DNA of 64,000 nt from Sphingomonas sp. Leaf21 (lineage in GTDB: Bacteria > Pseudomonadota > Alphaproteobacteria > Sphingomonadales > Sphingomonadaceae): contig NZ_CAKASM010000003.1 of the NCBI RefSeq assembly GCF_916858675.1, positions 1 through 64,000 on the forward strand. The letters are read 5' to 3'. A model generated the notes under the pieces. The model ran no database searches. It was not told where the DNA came from and saw nothing but the letters and a program-made list of their open reading frames with translations. The translations under genes were made by a program, and so were the position numbers. Below, piece by piece: positions 29,036-41,296 of this stretch (position 1 is its first letter; the number at the start of each line of letters is the position of its first letter).

Positions 29036-29074
29036 ATTCGATCGACGTCGCCTGTCCATGAAGGGCAGGGGTCG

Positions 29075-29103
29075 TTGACCGACCGGGCCGATATGCGTAT
29101 AGC
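29075..29103 (+). promoter_or_regulatory. Promoter of the str operon (rpsL)
   Basis: TTGACC, exactly 17 bases, TATAGC. The -10 lies in ATATGCGTATAG, a 12-mer repeated at the S10 promoter (34093-34104). The mRNA leader would be about 165 nt. Confidence 0.7.
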
Positions 29104-29180
29104 CCGCCGCTGCACGAAGGGAATTTCTCGGGATTCGGGACTTATCCGTCGGGCAAGCTTGAACATTGCTGGATGCGAAT

Positions 29181-29213
29181 AGGGCCGGGCGAAAGCCGCG
29201 ATGGCCCCTTTTT
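29181..29213 (+). terminator. Terminator hairpin inside the rpsL leader
   Basis: GGGCC-GGGC-GAAA-GCC-GCGAT-GGCCC followed by CTTTTTG lies between the promoter and rpsL, 60 bases before the start codon. Because it sits on the path of the str operon transcript, attenuation is likely. Confidence 0.65.
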
Positions 29214-29273
29214 GTATTCCGAAGTGCTGTGATGGCTCCAGCAAAGTAACCTCATGGAAAGGTGAAGGCTTCA

Positions 29274-29645
29274 ATGCCGACGATCAACCAGCTGGTCCGC
29301 AAGGGCCGCGAACTGCAGAAGGCCAAGTCCAAGGTCCCTGCAATGGAGCAGAACCCGCAGAAGCGCGGCGTTTGCACCCGTGTCTACACGACGACCCCGA
29401 AGAAGCCGAACTCGGCGCTTCGCAAGGTGGCCAAGGTCCGTCTGACCAACAGCCGCGAAGTCATCTCGTACATCCCGGGCGAAGGCCACAACCTGCAGGA
29501 GCACTCGGTGGTGCTCATCCGCGGCGGCCGTGTGCGCGACCTTCCCGGCGTGCGCTACCACGTGCTGCGCGGCGTCCTCGACACGCAGGGCGTGAAGGAT
29601 CGCAAGCAGTCCCGCTCGAAGTACGGCGCCAAGCGTCCGAAGTAA
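29274..29645 (+). CDS. rpsL: 30S ribosomal protein S12, with Arg at position 88
   Basis: S12 lines the decoding centre. The 123-aa protein has [13 protein letters not shown] with Lys43 intact. However, [13 protein letters not shown] carries Arg (CGC, 29535-29537) at position 88, where E. coli and most bacteria have Lys. Replacement of Lys88 by Arg is a known streptomycin-resistance change in other bacteria. The start [11 protein letters not shown] is chosen over an ATG four codons earlier on family alignment and the GAAGG binding site. It is the first gene of the str operon. Confidence 0.98.
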   Translation: MPTINQLVRKGRELQKAKSKVPAMEQNPQKRGVCTRVYTTTPKKPNSALRKVAKVRLTNSREVISYIPGEGHNLQEHSVVLIRGGRVRDLPGVRYHVLRGVLDTQGVKDRKQSRSKYGAKRPK

Positions 29646-29711
29646 GCCGGTCGGGCCTGTCCGCAGGCTCCTCGACCATCCAAGGCTGAAGTTTTGTAAG
29701 GAAATACGAGA

Positions 29712-30182
29712 ATGGCTCGTCGTCGTCGTCCCGAAAAGCGGGAAATCCTGCCGGACCCCAAGTTCGGAGATGTGGTCCTGTCGAAGTTCATGAATTCGGT
29801 CATGCTGGACGGTAAGAAGTCCGTCGCCGAATCCATCGTCTATGGTGCTCTGGAAACCGTCGAGACGCGCGCCAAGCGCGATCCGATCGGCGTGTTCCAC
29901 GACGCGCTGAACAACATCAAGCCGGGCATCGAAGTCCGTTCGCGCCGCGTCGGCGGTGCGACGTACCAGGTTCCGGTCGAAGTCCGTCCGGAGCGTGCGC
30001 AGGCGCTGGCCATCCGTTGGCTGATCGGCGCGTCGCGTGCCCGCTCGGAGAACACCATGGCCGCGCGTCTGTCGGGCGAGCTGATGGACGCCGCGAACAA
30101 TCGCGGCAACGCGGTCAAGAAGCGCGAAGATACGCACCGCATGGCGGAAGCGAATCGCGCCTTCTCGCACTACCGCTGGTAA
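29712..30182 (+). CDS. rpsG: 30S ribosomal protein S7
   Basis: S7 nucleates the 30S head at 16S r[23 protein letters not shown] and the C-terminal NRAFSHYRW are the family ends, and the length of 156 aa is standard. It follows rpsL by 66 bases. In E. coli S7 is the feedback repressor of the str operon; whether the rpsL-rpsG spacer folds into an S7 target here is not obvious. Confidence 0.98.
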   Translation: MARRRRPEKREILPDPKFGDVVLSKFMNSVMLDGKKSVAESIVYGALETVETRAKRDPIGVFHDALNNIKPGIEVRSRRVGGATYQVPVEVRPERAQALAIRWLIGASRARSENTMAARLSGELMDAANNRGNAVKKREDTHRMAEANRAFSHYRW

Positions 30183-30273
30183 AGGCCTGCGGCGGGACCG
30201 GATTTATTTCCGCCCTGCCGCAACCTTTTCGGAGCGCGGTGCCGGCGGTCTTCCGCTGGTCACGCAAACAGCC

Positions 30274-30307
30274 TATATAAGGGGGAGCCGTGCCAACCGG
30301 CTCCCCC
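30274..30307 (+). promoter_or_regulatory. Candidate fusA promoter -10 and 5' leader hairpin
   Basis: AACAGCC-TATATAAG gives a good -10, followed at once by a perfect 10-bp hairpin GGGGGAGCCG (30281-30290) / CGGCTCCCCC (30298-30307). A transcript starting here would carry the hairpin at or near its 5' end, 22 bases before the fusA ATG. No T-run follows. Confidence 0.5.
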
Positions 30308-30329
30308 CTACGCTTGAGGAAGATCGATC

Positions 30330-32405
<2,076 letters not shown>

Positions 32406-32415
32406 AGGCGTGTAT

Positions 32416-32442
32416 CGCGCCCCCGGGGCAACTGGGGGCGCG
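32416..32442 (+). promoter_or_regulatory. Hairpin between fusA and tuf
   Basis: CGCGCCCCC (32416-32424) pairs with GGGGGCGCG (32434-32442). No T-run; possibly an mRNA-processing or stabilising structure in the 135-base spacer. Confidence 0.4.
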
Positions 32443-32540
32443 AGGACGCTAGGGGCTGGCAATCGCTTCAAACACCCGCTATGGGGCCGCGTTCGCGTGG
32501 CCTCGGATGCGGCACCGAATTCGATTCAGAAGGTAGGAAA

Positions 32541-33731
<1,191 letters not shown>

Positions 33732-33765
33732 GTCTCGGGCGAAAGCCTGTCACTGCTTAGGAAAG

Positions 33766-33796
33766 GGCCGGCCCCGGCGACGGGGTCGGCCTTTTT
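33766..33796 (+). terminator. Terminator of the str operon
   Basis: GGCCGGCCCCG-GCGA-CGGGGTCGGCC (11-bp stem with one wobble) followed by TTTTT. Confidence 0.92.
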
Positions 33797-33821
33797 CGTT
33801 TGCGGGTGGGAAAATAACATC

Positions 33822-33910
33822 CTCACCCTCCCGGCGCTGACGCGCCTCCCTTCCTCTCCCGCTGGGAGAGGGAAGGGGCCCGCCCGCCATAGGCGGGTGG
33901 GAAGGGTGAG
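33822..33910. repeat. Compound palindrome downstream of tuf
   Basis: An outer pair CTCACCCT (33822-33829) / AGGGTGAG (33903-33910) encloses CTTCCTCTCCC-GCT-GGGAGAGGGAAG and CCGCC-ATA-GGCGG, giving a cloverleaf-like fold. Together with R1 copies just downstream it fills most of the tuf-rpsJ gap; I see no gene in it. Confidence 0.5.
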
Positions 33911-33934
33911 GGTGTTCCGATTGCCCCCTCCGGT

Positions 33935-34010
33935 CGCACTGGGCGAAGTCGAAGCGCACGTCCGGTGGCCCGGCCAAAGCGTGGCCTTCGACTTCGCTCG
34001 GGCTGGACGG
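33935..34010. repeat. R1 repeat pair in inverted orientation
   Basis: CGCACTGGGCGAAGTCGAAG (33935-33954) faces CCTTCGACTTCGCTCGGG with CTGGACGG (33985-34010). The arms CGAAGTCGAAG / CTTCGACTTCG can pair as a hairpin with about a 30-base loop. Confidence 0.65.
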
Positions 34011-34076
34011 AGGGTGGGGTTTAGGGCGATCGCCGCCCGGTTCCATCCCCTCCAACAAAAACCCTTCGCCACCCCC

Positions 34077-34105
34077 TTGCGGCGCCACCGGCATATGCGT
34101 ATAGG
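34077..34105 (+). promoter_or_regulatory. Promoter of the S10 operon
   Basis: TTGCGG, exactly 17 bases, TATAGG. The -10 context ATATGCGTATAG is identical to that of the rpsL promoter. It predicts a leader of about 215 nt before rpsJ. Confidence 0.65.
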
Positions 34106-34124
34106 CACGCGTCTTGAGGGAATC

Positions 34125-34163
34125 GGCTGGCACCGGAAACACCGGAGTCGGCCTTTTGCTTTT
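34125..34163 (+). terminator. Terminator hairpin inside the S10 leader
   Basis: GGCTGGC-A-CCGG (34125-34136) pairs with CCGG-A-GTCGGCC (34142-34153), with one A-A mismatch and two wobbles. TTTTGCTTTT follows. It begins about 15 bases after the predicted transcription start. Confidence 0.55.
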
Positions 34164-34244
34164 AGTGAGGGCAGGGGCGGTTCGCCGCCTTTGTCGTAAC
34201 CCAGAGTTTGTTTCGGCCCAAGGTCGCCTTAACGGCGGATGGTC

Positions 34245-34274
34245 GAGTGCCCGGTCGGATAGCCGATCGCACTC
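34245..34274 (+). promoter_or_regulatory. Second hairpin in the S10 leader
   Basis: GAGTGC (34245-34250) and GCACTC (34269-34274) enclose TCGG-ATAG-CCGA. It lies 55 bases before rpsJ and could be a protein-binding element of the leader. Confidence 0.4.
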
Positions 34275-34328
34275 TCCCTCCGCCCGACGGGAAACCGGAA
34301 AGCCCGCTCTTTCGCATCGGTAGGGATC

Positions 34329-34637
34329 ATGGACAGCAATATCCGCATTCGTCTGAAGGCGTTCGACCATCGCGTGCTCGATCAGGCGACCGGCGACATC
34401 GCCGACACCGCGCGCCGCACCGGCGCTCTTATCCGCGGTCCGATCCCGCTTCCGACGCGCATCGAGAAGTTCACGGTCAACCGCGGTCCGCACATCGACA
34501 AGAAGTCGCGCGAGCAGTTCGAGGTCCGCACCTACAAGCGGATGCTCGACATCGTGCAGCCGACCCCGCAGACTGTCGATGCGCTGATGAAGCTCGACCT
34601 CGCCGCAGGTGTTGATGTCGAGATCAAGCTGGCGTAA
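34329..34637 (+). CDS. rpsJ: 30S ribosomal protein S10
   Basis: S10 is a 30S head protein and also NusE of the antitermination complex. [19 protein letters not shown], the loop [21 protein letters not shown] and the end [11 protein letters not shown] fit the family; 102 aa. It heads the S10 operon after a long leader with a terminator hairpin. A further 284-base spacer, unusual for this operon, separates it from rplC. Confidence 0.98.
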   Translation: MDSNIRIRLKAFDHRVLDQATGDIADTARRTGALIRGPIPLPTRIEKFTVNRGPHIDKKSREQFEVRTYKRMLDIVQPTPQTVDALMKLDLAAGVDVEIKLA

Positions 34638-34649
34638 GAGGGCCAGCGT

Positions 34650-34683
34650 TCCCGTGGTCGACGATTCCGTCCCACGGGATTTT
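34650..34683 (+). terminator. Terminator-like hairpin between rpsJ and rplC
   Basis: TCCCGTGG (34650-34657) pairs with CCACGGGA (34672-34679), followed by TTTT. It begins 13 bases after the rpsJ stop codon. Confidence 0.55.
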
Positions 34684-34795
34684 GGCGTTTCCCGGTTCTG
34701 AAGTAGCCAGGAAACGCGCCGAGGTCGCTCCCGTGATCCGGCACTCTTAAGGGATACCTCCCGGTGGTTTCGCGCAAGCGAGATGGTGCCGGGGC

Positions 34796-34897
34796 AGCGT
34801 CCCCCGTCTGACCGGCTTGCCGGTCACCAGCCCGGGACGGGGGCTCGTTTCGCTTTATCCGGGCTGGATATGCCCCCCTTGAATGGTTCTTGGGGGC
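34796..34897 (+). promoter_or_regulatory. Structured leader upstream of rplC
   Basis: CCCCCGTC (34801-34808) pairs with GACGGGGG (34836-34843) around an inner hairpin GACCGGC-TT-GCCGGTC (34810-34825), followed by CGTTTCGCTTT. A third stem GCCCCC (34872-34877) / GGGGGC (34892-34897) lies just before the rplC binding site GGAAGGAA. This may be the place where a ribosomal protein such as L4 acts (inference). Confidence 0.45.
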
Positions 34898-34921
34898 CTC
34901 TGTCGAGGAAGGAACAGGATC

Positions 34922-35656
34922 ATGCGTACCGGCGTGATCGCGAAGAAGCTGGGGATGACCCGCCTGTTCCAGGACGATGGTCGGCACGTGCCGGTCACCG
35001 TTCTGGCGCTTGAAGGCGTACAGGTCGTCGCTCGCCGCGAGATGGATCGTGACGGCTACACCGCCGTCCAGCTTGGTGCAGGTGTCGCCAAGACCAAGAA
35101 TGTTGCCAAGCCGCAGCGTGGCCACTTCGGCAAGGCCGAAGTCGAGCCCAAGCAGGTGCTGGTCGAGTTCCGCGTGAACGAAGACGGCCTGCTCGACGTC
35201 GGCGCGGAAATCTCCGCCGACCATTTCGTCGCCGGGCAGTATGTCGATATCCAGGGTCGTACCCAGGGTAAGGGCTTCGCCGGTGCGATGAAGCGCTGGA
35301 ACTTCGGTGGTCTGCGCGCGACCCACGGCGTCTCGGTCTCGCACCGTTCGCATGGTTCGACCGGTAACCGTCAGGATCCGGGCCGCGTCTTCAAGAACAA
35401 GAAGATGGCCGGCCACATGGGCGACAAGAACCGCACGCAGCAGAATCTGGAAATCGTGTCGACCGACGTCGAGCGCGGCCTGATCTTCGTCAAGGGCTCG
35501 GTGCCCGGCTCGAAGGGTGGCTGGCTCATCGTCAAGGACGCGGTCAAGGTTTCGCGCCACGCGGACGCCCCGTTCCCCGCCAGCATCAAGGCGGCCGCCA
35601 ACAATAACGCTTCTGCCGAGCCTGCTCCGGAAGCCACCGAGAGCCAGGAGGGCTAA
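34922..35656 (+). CDS. rplC: 50S ribosomal protein L3
   Basis: L3 starts 50S assembly near the peptidyl-transferase centre. [20 protein letters not shown] opens the protein, and the long internal loop [21 protein letters not shown] with [15 protein letters not shown] is the rRNA-binding finger. The C-terminus carries an Ala/Glu-rich extension of about 25 residues ([18 protein letters not shown]), making it 244 aa against about 210 in E. coli. Such tails are common in alphaproteobacteria. Confidence 0.98.
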   Translation: MRTGVIAKKLGMTRLFQDDGRHVPVTVLALEGVQVVARREMDRDGYTAVQLGAGVAKTKNVAKPQRGHFGKAEVEPKQVLVEFRVNEDGLLDVGAEISADHFVAGQYVDIQGRTQGKGFAGAMKRWNFGGLRATHGVSVSHRSHGSTGNRQDPGRVFKNKKMAGHMGDKNRTQQNLEIVSTDVERGLIFVKGSVPGSKGGWLIVKDAVKVSRHADAPFPASIKAAANNNASAEPAPEATESQEG

Positions 35657-35659
35657 GTC

Positions 35660-36286
35660 GTGAAGGTCAAGGTTCAATCCTTCGCCGGCACCGATGCGGC
35701 GGATATCGAGCTCAACGACGAGGTCTTCGGCCTCGATCCGCGCGCCGACATCCTGCACCGCGTTGTGACCTGGCAGCTGGAAAAGCGTCGCGCCACCGCG
35801 CGCGGCACCCGCGAGCGCGCCGATGTCGCCCGCTCGGGCAAGAAGCTCGGTCGCCAGAAGGGCGGCGGTGTCGCTCGTCACGGCGATCGTCGGGCTCCCG
35901 TCTTCATCGGCGGTGGTAAGGCGCACGGCGCTCGCGTCCGCGACTTCAACCCCGGTCTGAACAAGAAGGTTCGCGCCCTGGGTCTGAAGATGGCGCTGTC
36001 GAGCCACGCCAAGGCGGGTTCGCTGATCGTGATGAACGATCTGGCCGTCGAGGGTCACAAGACGAAGACGCTGCAGGGCGATCTGGTGAAGCTCGGCTTC
36101 GGCAAGACCGCGCTGGTCATCGATGGCGACGCCGTCGAGACGTCGTTCGCACTGGCCGCAGGCAACCTGAAGGAAATCAACATCCTTCCGGCCGCTGGCG
36201 CCAATGTCTACGACATTCTGAAGCATGACACGCTGGTGCTGACCCGCTCGGCTGTCGAGAAGCTGGAGGCCCGTTTCCATGGCTAA
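35660..36286 (+). CDS. rplD: 50S ribosomal protein L4
   Basis: L4 binds 23S rRNA and in E. coli represses the S10 operon through its leader. The GTG at 35660, three bases after rplC, is the start ([20 protein letters not shown]). The extended rRNA-binding loop includes [22 protein letters not shown] in similar form ([16 protein letters not shown]). 208 aa. It overlaps rplW by 8 bases. Confidence 0.98.
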   Translation: MKVKVQSFAGTDAADIELNDEVFGLDPRADILHRVVTWQLEKRRATARGTRERADVARSGKKLGRQKGGGVARHGDRRAPVFIGGGKAHGARVRDFNPGLNKKVRALGLKMALSSHAKAGSLIVMNDLAVEGHKTKTLQGDLVKLGFGKTALVIDGDAVETSFALAAGNLKEINILPAAGANVYDILKHDTLVLTRSAVEKLEARFHG

Positions 36287-36590
36287 GCAGCAGAAGGCGA
36301 TCGATCCGCGTCATTACGACGTGATCGTTGCGCCGCACATCACCGAGAAGGCGACGCTCCTGAGCGAGCACAACGCCGTGGTGTTCAAGGTCGCCTCCGG
36401 TGCTTCCAAGCCCGAGATCAAGGCGGCGGTCGAGGCTCTGTTCGACGTGACCGTCACCGGCGTGAACACGATCGTCCAGAAGGGCAAGACCAAGAAGTGG
36501 AAGGGCGCTCCGTACCAGCGCTCGGACATGAAGAAGGCGATCGTCACCCTCAAGGACGGTCAGTCCATTGACGTGACGACGGGGATCTGA
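36279..36590 (+). CDS. rplW: 50S ribosomal protein L23
   Basis: L23 lies at the tunnel exit and docks trigger factor and [22 protein letters not shown] and the segment [20 protein letters not shown] fit the family. 103 aa. The start overlaps the end of rplD by eight bases, giving tight coupling. Confidence 0.98.
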   Translation: MAKQQKAIDPRHYDVIVAPHITEKATLLSEHNAVVFKVASGASKPEIKAAVEALFDVTVTGVNTIVQKGKTKKWKGAPYQRSDMKKAIVTLKDGQSIDVTTGI

Positions 36591-36594
36591 GGCG

Positions 36595-37446
36595 ATGGCA
36601 CTCAAGCATTATAACCCGACGAGCCCGGCCCGCCGTGGCCTGATCCTCGTCGACCGCTCGGCGCTCTGGAAGGGCGCGCCCGTCAAGGCGCTTACCGAAG
36701 GCAAGCGCAAGACCGGCGGCCGTAACAACAAGGGCCATGTGACCAGCCGCGGTATCGCGGGCGGCCACAAGCAGCGTTACCGCTTCATCGACTTCAAGCG
36801 TCGTCAGTGGGACGTCGAGGGCACCGTGGAGCGGATCGAATATGATCCCAACCGCACCGCCTTCATCGCGCTGATCAACTACGGCGCCGACGAGGCGGGC
36901 AAGGACAACGTTGCCTACATCATCGCGCCGCAGCGTCTGGCCGTCGGTGACAAGGTCATCGCGGGCAAGAAGACCGACGTGAAGCCGGGCAACGCGATGG
37001 AACTGGGCCAGATGCCGGTCGGCACGATCGTCCACAACGTCGAGATGAAGCCCGGCAAGGGTGGTCAGATCGCACGTTCGGCCGGCACCTATGTGCAGGT
37101 CGTGGGCCGCGACAAGGGCATGGTCATCGTCCGCCTGAACTCGGGCGAGCAGCGCTACATCCATGCGAACTGCATGGCGACGGTCGGCGCGGTGTCGAAC
37201 CCCGACAACGGCAACACCAACCTGGCGAAGGCTGGTCGCAACCGCTGGAAGGGCCATCGTCCGCTTACCCGTGGTGTGGCGAAGAACCCGGTCGACCACC
37301 CGCACGGCGGTGGTGAAGGCCGGACCTCGGGCGGCCGTCATCCGGTCACCCCGTGGGGCAAGCCGACCAAGGGTGCGCGCACTCGTCACAACAAGGCGAC
37401 GGACAAGATGATCATCCGTAGCCGCCACGCCAAGAAGAAGGGCTAA
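36595..37446 (+). CDS. rplB: 50S ribosomal protein L2
   Basis: L2 is central to the peptidyl-transferase region. [42 protein letters not shown] and the conserved [28 protein letters not shown] region with the functional His are all present (cited in parts). 283 aa, slightly longer than in E. coli. It starts four bases after rplW. Confidence 0.98.
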   Translation: MALKHYNPTSPARRGLILVDRSALWKGAPVKALTEGKRKTGGRNNKGHVTSRGIAGGHKQRYRFIDFKRRQWDVEGTVERIEYDPNRTAFIALINYGADEAGKDNVAYIIAPQRLAVGDKVIAGKKTDVKPGNAMELGQMPVGTIVHNVEMKPGKGGQIARSAGTYVQVVGRDKGMVIVRLNSGEQRYIHANCMATVGAVSNPDNGNTNLAKAGRNRWKGHRPLTRGVAKNPVDHPHGGGEGRTSGGRHPVTPWGKPTKGARTRHNKATDKMIIRSRHAKKKG

Positions 37447-37452
37447 CACGCA

Positions 37453-37731
37453 ATGGCTCGTTCCGTTTGGAAGGGTCCTTTCGTGGACCTCCATCTCCTG
37501 AAGAAGGCCGAAGTGGCTCAGGATGCCGGCAACCGCGCAGGTCCGATCAAGACCTGGTCGCGCCGCTCGACCATCCTGCCGTCGTTCGTCGGTCTCACCT
37601 TCAACGTCTACAATGGTCGCAAGTTCGTTCCCGTCTCGGTGAACGAGGACATGGTCGGCATGAAGCTCGGTGAATTCGCGCCCACGCGCTACTTCCCCGG
37701 CCACGCTGCCGACAAGAAGGGTAAGCGCTGA
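37453..37731 (+). CDS. rpsS: 30S ribosomal protein S19
   Basis: S19 contacts the 30S head with S13. [20 protein letters not shown], the loop [17 protein letters not shown] and the end [16 protein letters not shown] fit. 92 aa. The stop codon shares its A with the rplV start codon (TGATG). Confidence 0.98.
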   Translation: MARSVWKGPFVDLHLLKKAEVAQDAGNRAGPIKTWSRRSTILPSFVGLTFNVYNGRKFVPVSVNEDMVGMKLGEFAPTRYFPGHAADKKGKR

Positions 37732-38108
37732 TGTCCAAGCCCGCATCCCCCCGCAAGGTCGGTGACAAGGAAGCGCTGTCGGTCGGCACGCAGATCCGGG
37801 GTTCGGCGCAGAAGCTGAACCTGGTCGCGGGCCTGATCCGCGGCAAGAAGGTCGGCGACGCGATGAACATCCTCGCCTTCTCGACGAAGGCGATGGCCGT
37901 CGACGCGCGCAAGGTGCTCGCCTCCGCGATCGCCAATGCCGAGAACAACCACAACCTCGACGTCGACGCGCTCGTCGTCGCCGAGGCGTCGGTCGGCAAG
38001 TCGATCACCATGAAGCGTTTCGCGACGCGCGGTCGTGGCAAGTCGACCCGCATCCTGAAGCCGTTTTCGCGGCTCCGCATCGTCGTCCGCGAGCAGGAAG
38101 AAGCATAA
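37731..38108 (+). CDS. rplV: 50S ribosomal protein L22
   Basis: L22 reaches into the exit tunnel through its beta-hairpin, here around [40 protein letters not shown] is the family's rRNA-binding helix. 125 aa. It overlaps both neighbours by one base. Confidence 0.98.
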   Translation: MSKPASPRKVGDKEALSVGTQIRGSAQKLNLVAGLIRGKKVGDAMNILAFSTKAMAVDARKVLASAIANAENNHNLDVDALVVAEASVGKSITMKRFATRGRGKSTRILKPFSRLRIVVREQEEA

Positions 38109-38815
38109 TGGGTCAGAAGAGCAATCCGATCGGCCTGCGTCTCCAGATCAACCGTACCTGGGACAGCCGCTGGTTCGCCGAGGGCCATGACTATGGCCGC
38201 CTGTTGCTGGAAGATCTGAAGATCCGCCAGTTCATCATGAAGACGCTGCCGCAGGCCGCGATCTCGAAGGTCGTCATCGAGCGTCCGGCCAAGCTGTGCC
38301 GCATCTCGATCTTCGCGGCGCGTCCGGGCGTGATCATCGGCAAGAAGGGCGCCGACATCGAAAAGCTTCGCAAGAAGCTGGGTTCGATGACCTCGTCCGA
38401 AGTGTCGCTGAACATCGTCGAGATCCGCAAGCCCGAGATCGACGCCAAGCTCGTCGCGCAGGGCGTGGCGGACCAGCTCGAGCGTCGTATCGCCTTCCGT
38501 CGCGCCATGAAGCGTGCGGTGCAGTCGGCGCTCCGTCTGGGCGCCGAGGGCATCCGTATCACTTGCGGTGGCCGTCTGGGCGGCGCGGAAATCGCGCGGA
38601 CCGAATGGTATCGCGAGGGTCGCGTGCCGCTGCACACGCTGCGCGCGAACGTCGACTATGCCGAGGCACAGGCCCACACCGCTTACGGTGTGTGCGGCGT
38701 CAAGGTGTGGATCTTCAAGGGCGAGATCCTGGGCCATGATCCGATGGCGCAGGACCGGCTGATGATGGAGGCTCAGACCTCCGGCGTGCGCCCGGCGCGC
38801 GACGATCGCCGCTAA
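38108..38815 (+). CDS. rpsC: 30S ribosomal protein S3
   Basis: S3 sits at the mRNA entry and contributes helicase activity. [20 protein letters not shown], the KH motif [19 protein letters not shown] and the C-terminal domain with [20 protein letters not shown] [16 protein letters not shown] are present. 235 aa. Start at the ATG that shares a base with the rplV stop. Confidence 0.98.
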   Translation: MGQKSNPIGLRLQINRTWDSRWFAEGHDYGRLLLEDLKIRQFIMKTLPQAAISKVVIERPAKLCRISIFAARPGVIIGKKGADIEKLRKKLGSMTSSEVSLNIVEIRKPEIDAKLVAQGVADQLERRIAFRRAMKRAVQSALRLGAEGIRITCGGRLGGAEIARTEWYREGRVPLHTLRANVDYAEAQAHTAYGVCGVKVWIFKGEILGHDPMAQDRLMMEAQTSGVRPARDDRR

Positions 38816-38827
38816 GGACCAAAGAAC

Positions 38828-39262
38828 ATGCTGCAACCAAAGCGCACCAAGTTCCGCAAGGCCTTCAAGGGCCGCATCCACGGCGATGCGAAGGGCGGCA
38901 CGAGCCTGAACTTCGGTTCCTATGGCCTGAAGGCCATGGAGCCGGAGCGGATCACCGCTCGCCAGATCGAGGCGGCTCGCCGCGCGATCACGCGTCACAT
39001 CAAGCGCCAGGGTCGTCTCTGGATCCGCATCTTCCCGGACGTGCCCGTCTCGTCGAAGCCTGCCGAAGTCCGCATGGGCTCGGGCAAGGGTTCGCCGGAA
39101 TTCTGGGCCGCCCGCGTGAAGCCGGGTCGCATCCTGTTCGAACTCGACGGCGTCGAAGGCAAGATCGCCGCCGAAGCGTTCGAGCGCGCCGCGATGAAGC
39201 TCCCCATCAAGACCAAGGTCGTTGCCCGCCTGGGCGACACCTCGCACCTCGGAGGCGAGTAA
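38828..39262 (+). CDS. rplP: 50S ribosomal protein L16
   Basis: L16 helps place the A-site tRNA on the 50[21 protein letters not shown], the basic stretch [18 protein letters not shown] and [21 protein letters not shown] fit the family. The MGSGKG loop includes the Arg that is hydroxylated in some bacteria. 144 aa. Confidence 0.98.
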   Translation: MLQPKRTKFRKAFKGRIHGDAKGGTSLNFGSYGLKAMEPERITARQIEAARRAITRHIKRQGRLWIRIFPDVPVSSKPAEVRMGSGKGSPEFWAARVKPGRILFELDGVEGKIAAEAFERAAMKLPIKTKVVARLGDTSHLGGE

Positions 39263-39462
39263 TGGCCAAGACTGAATATACCGGCCAGAGCGACGACCAG
39301 CTCGTCGAGGCGCTGGGCAACCTGAAGCGCGAGCAGTTCAACCTGCGCTTCCAGGCGGCCACGAGCCAGCTCGAAAAGCCCAGCCGGGTCAAGGAAGTCC
39401 GTCGCGACATCGCGCGGATCAAGACCATCCAGGCGCAGCGCACCGCTGCGGCTGCCAAGTAA
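39262..39462 (+). CDS. rpmC: 50S ribosomal protein L29
   Basis: L29 binds near L23 at the tunnel exit. The two-helix protein contains [20 protein letters not shown] and [16 protein letters not shown]. 66 aa. It overlaps rplP by one base. Confidence 0.97.
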   Translation: MAKTEYTGQSDDQLVEALGNLKREQFNLRFQAATSQLEKPSRVKEVRRDIARIKTIQAQRTAAAAK

Positions 39463-39474
39463 GGACCGAGACTC

Positions 39475-39747
39475 ATGCCGAAGCGCGTGCTGACCGGGGT
39501 GATTGTCTCGGACAAGACCGACAAGACGGTCGTCGTCAATGTGGAGCGGAAGGTTAAGCACCCCCTCTACGGCAAGATCATCCGTCGGTCGAAGAAGTAT
39601 CATGCCCATGACGAGGGCAACGAATACAAGGCCGGTGAGACGGTGCGGATCGAAGAGACCGCCCCGATCTCCAAGCTGAAGACCTGGAAGGTAATCGAGC
39701 GGGTCAACACCCACTCGACGCCCGAGCGGGCTTCGGCCGAGGGCTGA
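39475..39747 (+). CDS. rpsQ: 30S ribosomal protein S17
   Basis: S17 is an OB-fold primary 16S binder. [20 protein letters not shown] and [20 protein letters not shown] fit. 90 aa, a little longer than in E. coli. A 232-base gap with a strong terminator follows before rplN, which is unusual for this operon. Confidence 0.98.
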   Translation: MPKRVLTGVIVSDKTDKTVVVNVERKVKHPLYGKIIRRSKKYHAHDEGNEYKAGETVRIEETAPISKLKTWKVIERVNTHSTPERASAEG

Positions 39748-39849
39748 CCTCTCTGATTTCGGGCCCCGCGTCTCCGTTAGGGAGGAGCGGGGTTCGGACT
39801 GAGGAAACGCCCTTTCGGGGGTGACGAGCGGATTGGCCAGAGGGCGGCC

Positions 39850-39884
39850 TTGTGCTTGCCTTTCGGACCAGGAGTGGCTAAGGT
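39850..39884 (+). promoter_or_regulatory. Weak candidate promoter before rplN
   Basis: TTGCCT (39856-39861), 17 bases, TAAGGT (39879-39884). Poor -10, but its place just before the terminator repeats the pattern at rpsL, rpsJ and secY. Confidence 0.3.
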
Positions 39885-39890
39885 GCCTCT

Positions 39891-39928
39891 CCCCCTGGCG
39901 CGGTAGCCCGCGCCGGGGGTCGTTTTTT
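39891..39928 (+). terminator. Strong terminator between rpsQ and rplN
   Basis: CCCCC-T-GGCGCGG-TAG-CCCGCGCC-GGGGG followed by TCG and TTTTTT. It lies 52 bases before the rplN start, inside what is normally one transcription unit, so it must be read through or regulated. Confidence 0.85.
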
Positions 39929-39979
39929 AAGGCGGGGTAGGGTCGGTATCCTCCCCAGAAGAGAGAAGGAAGCGGATCC

Positions 39980-40348
39980 ATGATCCAGATGCAGTCCAAT
40001 CTCGACGTCGCGGACAACAGCGGCGCGAAGCGGGTGCAGTGCATCAAGGTGCTGGGCGGCTCGAAGCGCCGTACCGCATCGGTCGGCGACATCATCGTCG
40101 TCAGCGTCAAGGAAGCGCAGCCGCGTGGCCGCGTGAAGAAGGGCGACGTTCACCGCGCGGTGATCGTGCGTACCGCCAAGGACATCCGTCGCGCCGACGG
40201 TTCGGTGATCCGTTTCGACGGTAACGCCGCCGTGCTGGTCAACAAGAACGAGGAGCCGATCGGCACCCGTATCTTTGGCCCGGTCGTGCGTGAGCTTCGC
40301 GGCAAGAAGCACATGAAGATCATCTCGCTGGCGCCGGAGGTTCTGTAA
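39980..40348 (+). CDS. rplN: 50S ribosomal protein L14
   Basis: L14 forms part of the subunit interface and binds Rsf[21 protein letters not shown] and the [22 protein letters not shown] segment fit. 122 aa. It starts the spc part after the terminator-containing spacer and shares one base with rplX. Confidence 0.98.
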   Translation: MIQMQSNLDVADNSGAKRVQCIKVLGGSKRRTASVGDIIVVSVKEAQPRGRVKKGDVHRAVIVRTAKDIRRADGSVIRFDGNAAVLVNKNEEPIGTRIFGPVVRELRGKKHMKIISLAPEVL

Positions 40349-40665
40349 TGGCCGCTGCACGCATCAAGAAGGGTGACAAGGTCATCGTCCTGTCCGGCAA
40401 GGACAAGGGCAAGACCGGCACCGTGTCGCTCGCCATGCCGAAGGACGGCAAGGTCGTCGTGGACGGCGTCAACATCGCCACCCGTCACCGCAAGCCGACC
40501 CAGGCGAACCCGCAGGGTGGCCTGGAGCGCACCGCCGCTCCGCTGCACATCTCGAAGGTTGCGCACGTGACCGCCGATGGCAAGCCGACCCGCGTCCGTT
40601 TCGAGACGCAGGATGGCAAGAAGGTCCGCGTGGCCGTCAAGACCGGGGAGAAGATCGATGGCTGA
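40348..40665 (+). CDS. rplX: 50S ribosomal protein L24
   Basis: L24 is an assembly-initiator with a KOW motif: [40 protein letters not shown] follows. 105 aa. It overlaps rplE by eight bases. Confidence 0.98.
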   Translation: MAAARIKKGDKVIVLSGKDKGKTGTVSLAMPKDGKVVVDGVNIATRHRKPTQANPQGGLERTAAPLHISKVAHVTADGKPTRVRFETQDGKKVRVAVKTGEKIDG

Positions 40666-41239
40666 TTACAAGCCCCGCATGAAGGCTATCTATGATGATA
40701 GCATCGTCAAGGCGATGACCGACAAGTTCGGTTACAAGAACGTCAACGAGATCCCCCGGATCGAGAAGATCGTGCTCAACATGGGCGTGGGCGAAGCGAC
40801 GCAGGACAAGAAGCGCGTCGACCAGGCCGCGTCCGAGATGGAGCTGATCGCGGGTCAGAAGCCCGTCATCACCAAGGCGAAGAAGTCGATCGCGCAGTTC
40901 AAGCTGCGTGAAGGCATGCCGATCGGTGTGAAGGTCACGCTGCGTCGCGAGCGCATGTACGAGTTCCTGGACCGCTTCATCACGATCGCGCTGCCGCGCG
41001 TTCGCGACTTCCGCGGCCTGAACCCCAAGTCCTTCGACGGTCGCGGCAACTATGCCTGCGGCATCAAGGAACAGATCATCTTCCCCGAAATCAACTATGA
41101 CCGCATCGACAAGGTGCGCGGTATGGATGTGATCGTGACCACCTCGGCGAAGACCGACGACGAAGCGCGCGAGCTGCTGCGTCTCTTCGGCTTCCCGTTC
41201 CCCAAGGAAGACGCTGCCGACGAGAAGAAGGCGGCGTAA
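40658..41239 (+). CDS. rplE: 50S ribosomal protein L5
   Basis: L5 binds 5S rRNA in the central protuberance. [40 protein letters not shown] and [21 protein letters not shown] (in parts) fit. The ATG at 40658 ([14 protein letters not shown]) is the family start, inside the end of rplX. 193 aa with a short charged tail. Confidence 0.98.
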   Translation: MADYKPRMKAIYDDSIVKAMTDKFGYKNVNEIPRIEKIVLNMGVGEATQDKKRVDQAASEMELIAGQKPVITKAKKSIAQFKLREGMPIGVKVTLRRERMYEFLDRFITIALPRVRDFRGLNPKSFDGRGNYACGIKEQIIFPEINYDRIDKVRGMDVIVTTSAKTDDEARELLRLFGFPFPKEDAADEKKAA

Positions 41240-41247
41240 CCGGACTG

Positions 41248-41272
41248 CCCCCTCTCCACGCCGGGGAGGGGG
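41248..41272 (+). promoter_or_regulatory. Hairpin between rplE and rpsN
   Basis: CCCCCTCTCC / GGGGAGGGGG with loop ACGCC, followed by TCCTTA. Stable, but the T-run is too weak for a clear terminator. Confidence 0.45.
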
Positions 41273-41296
41273 TCCTTACAGAAAGAGCTTAAGTCC

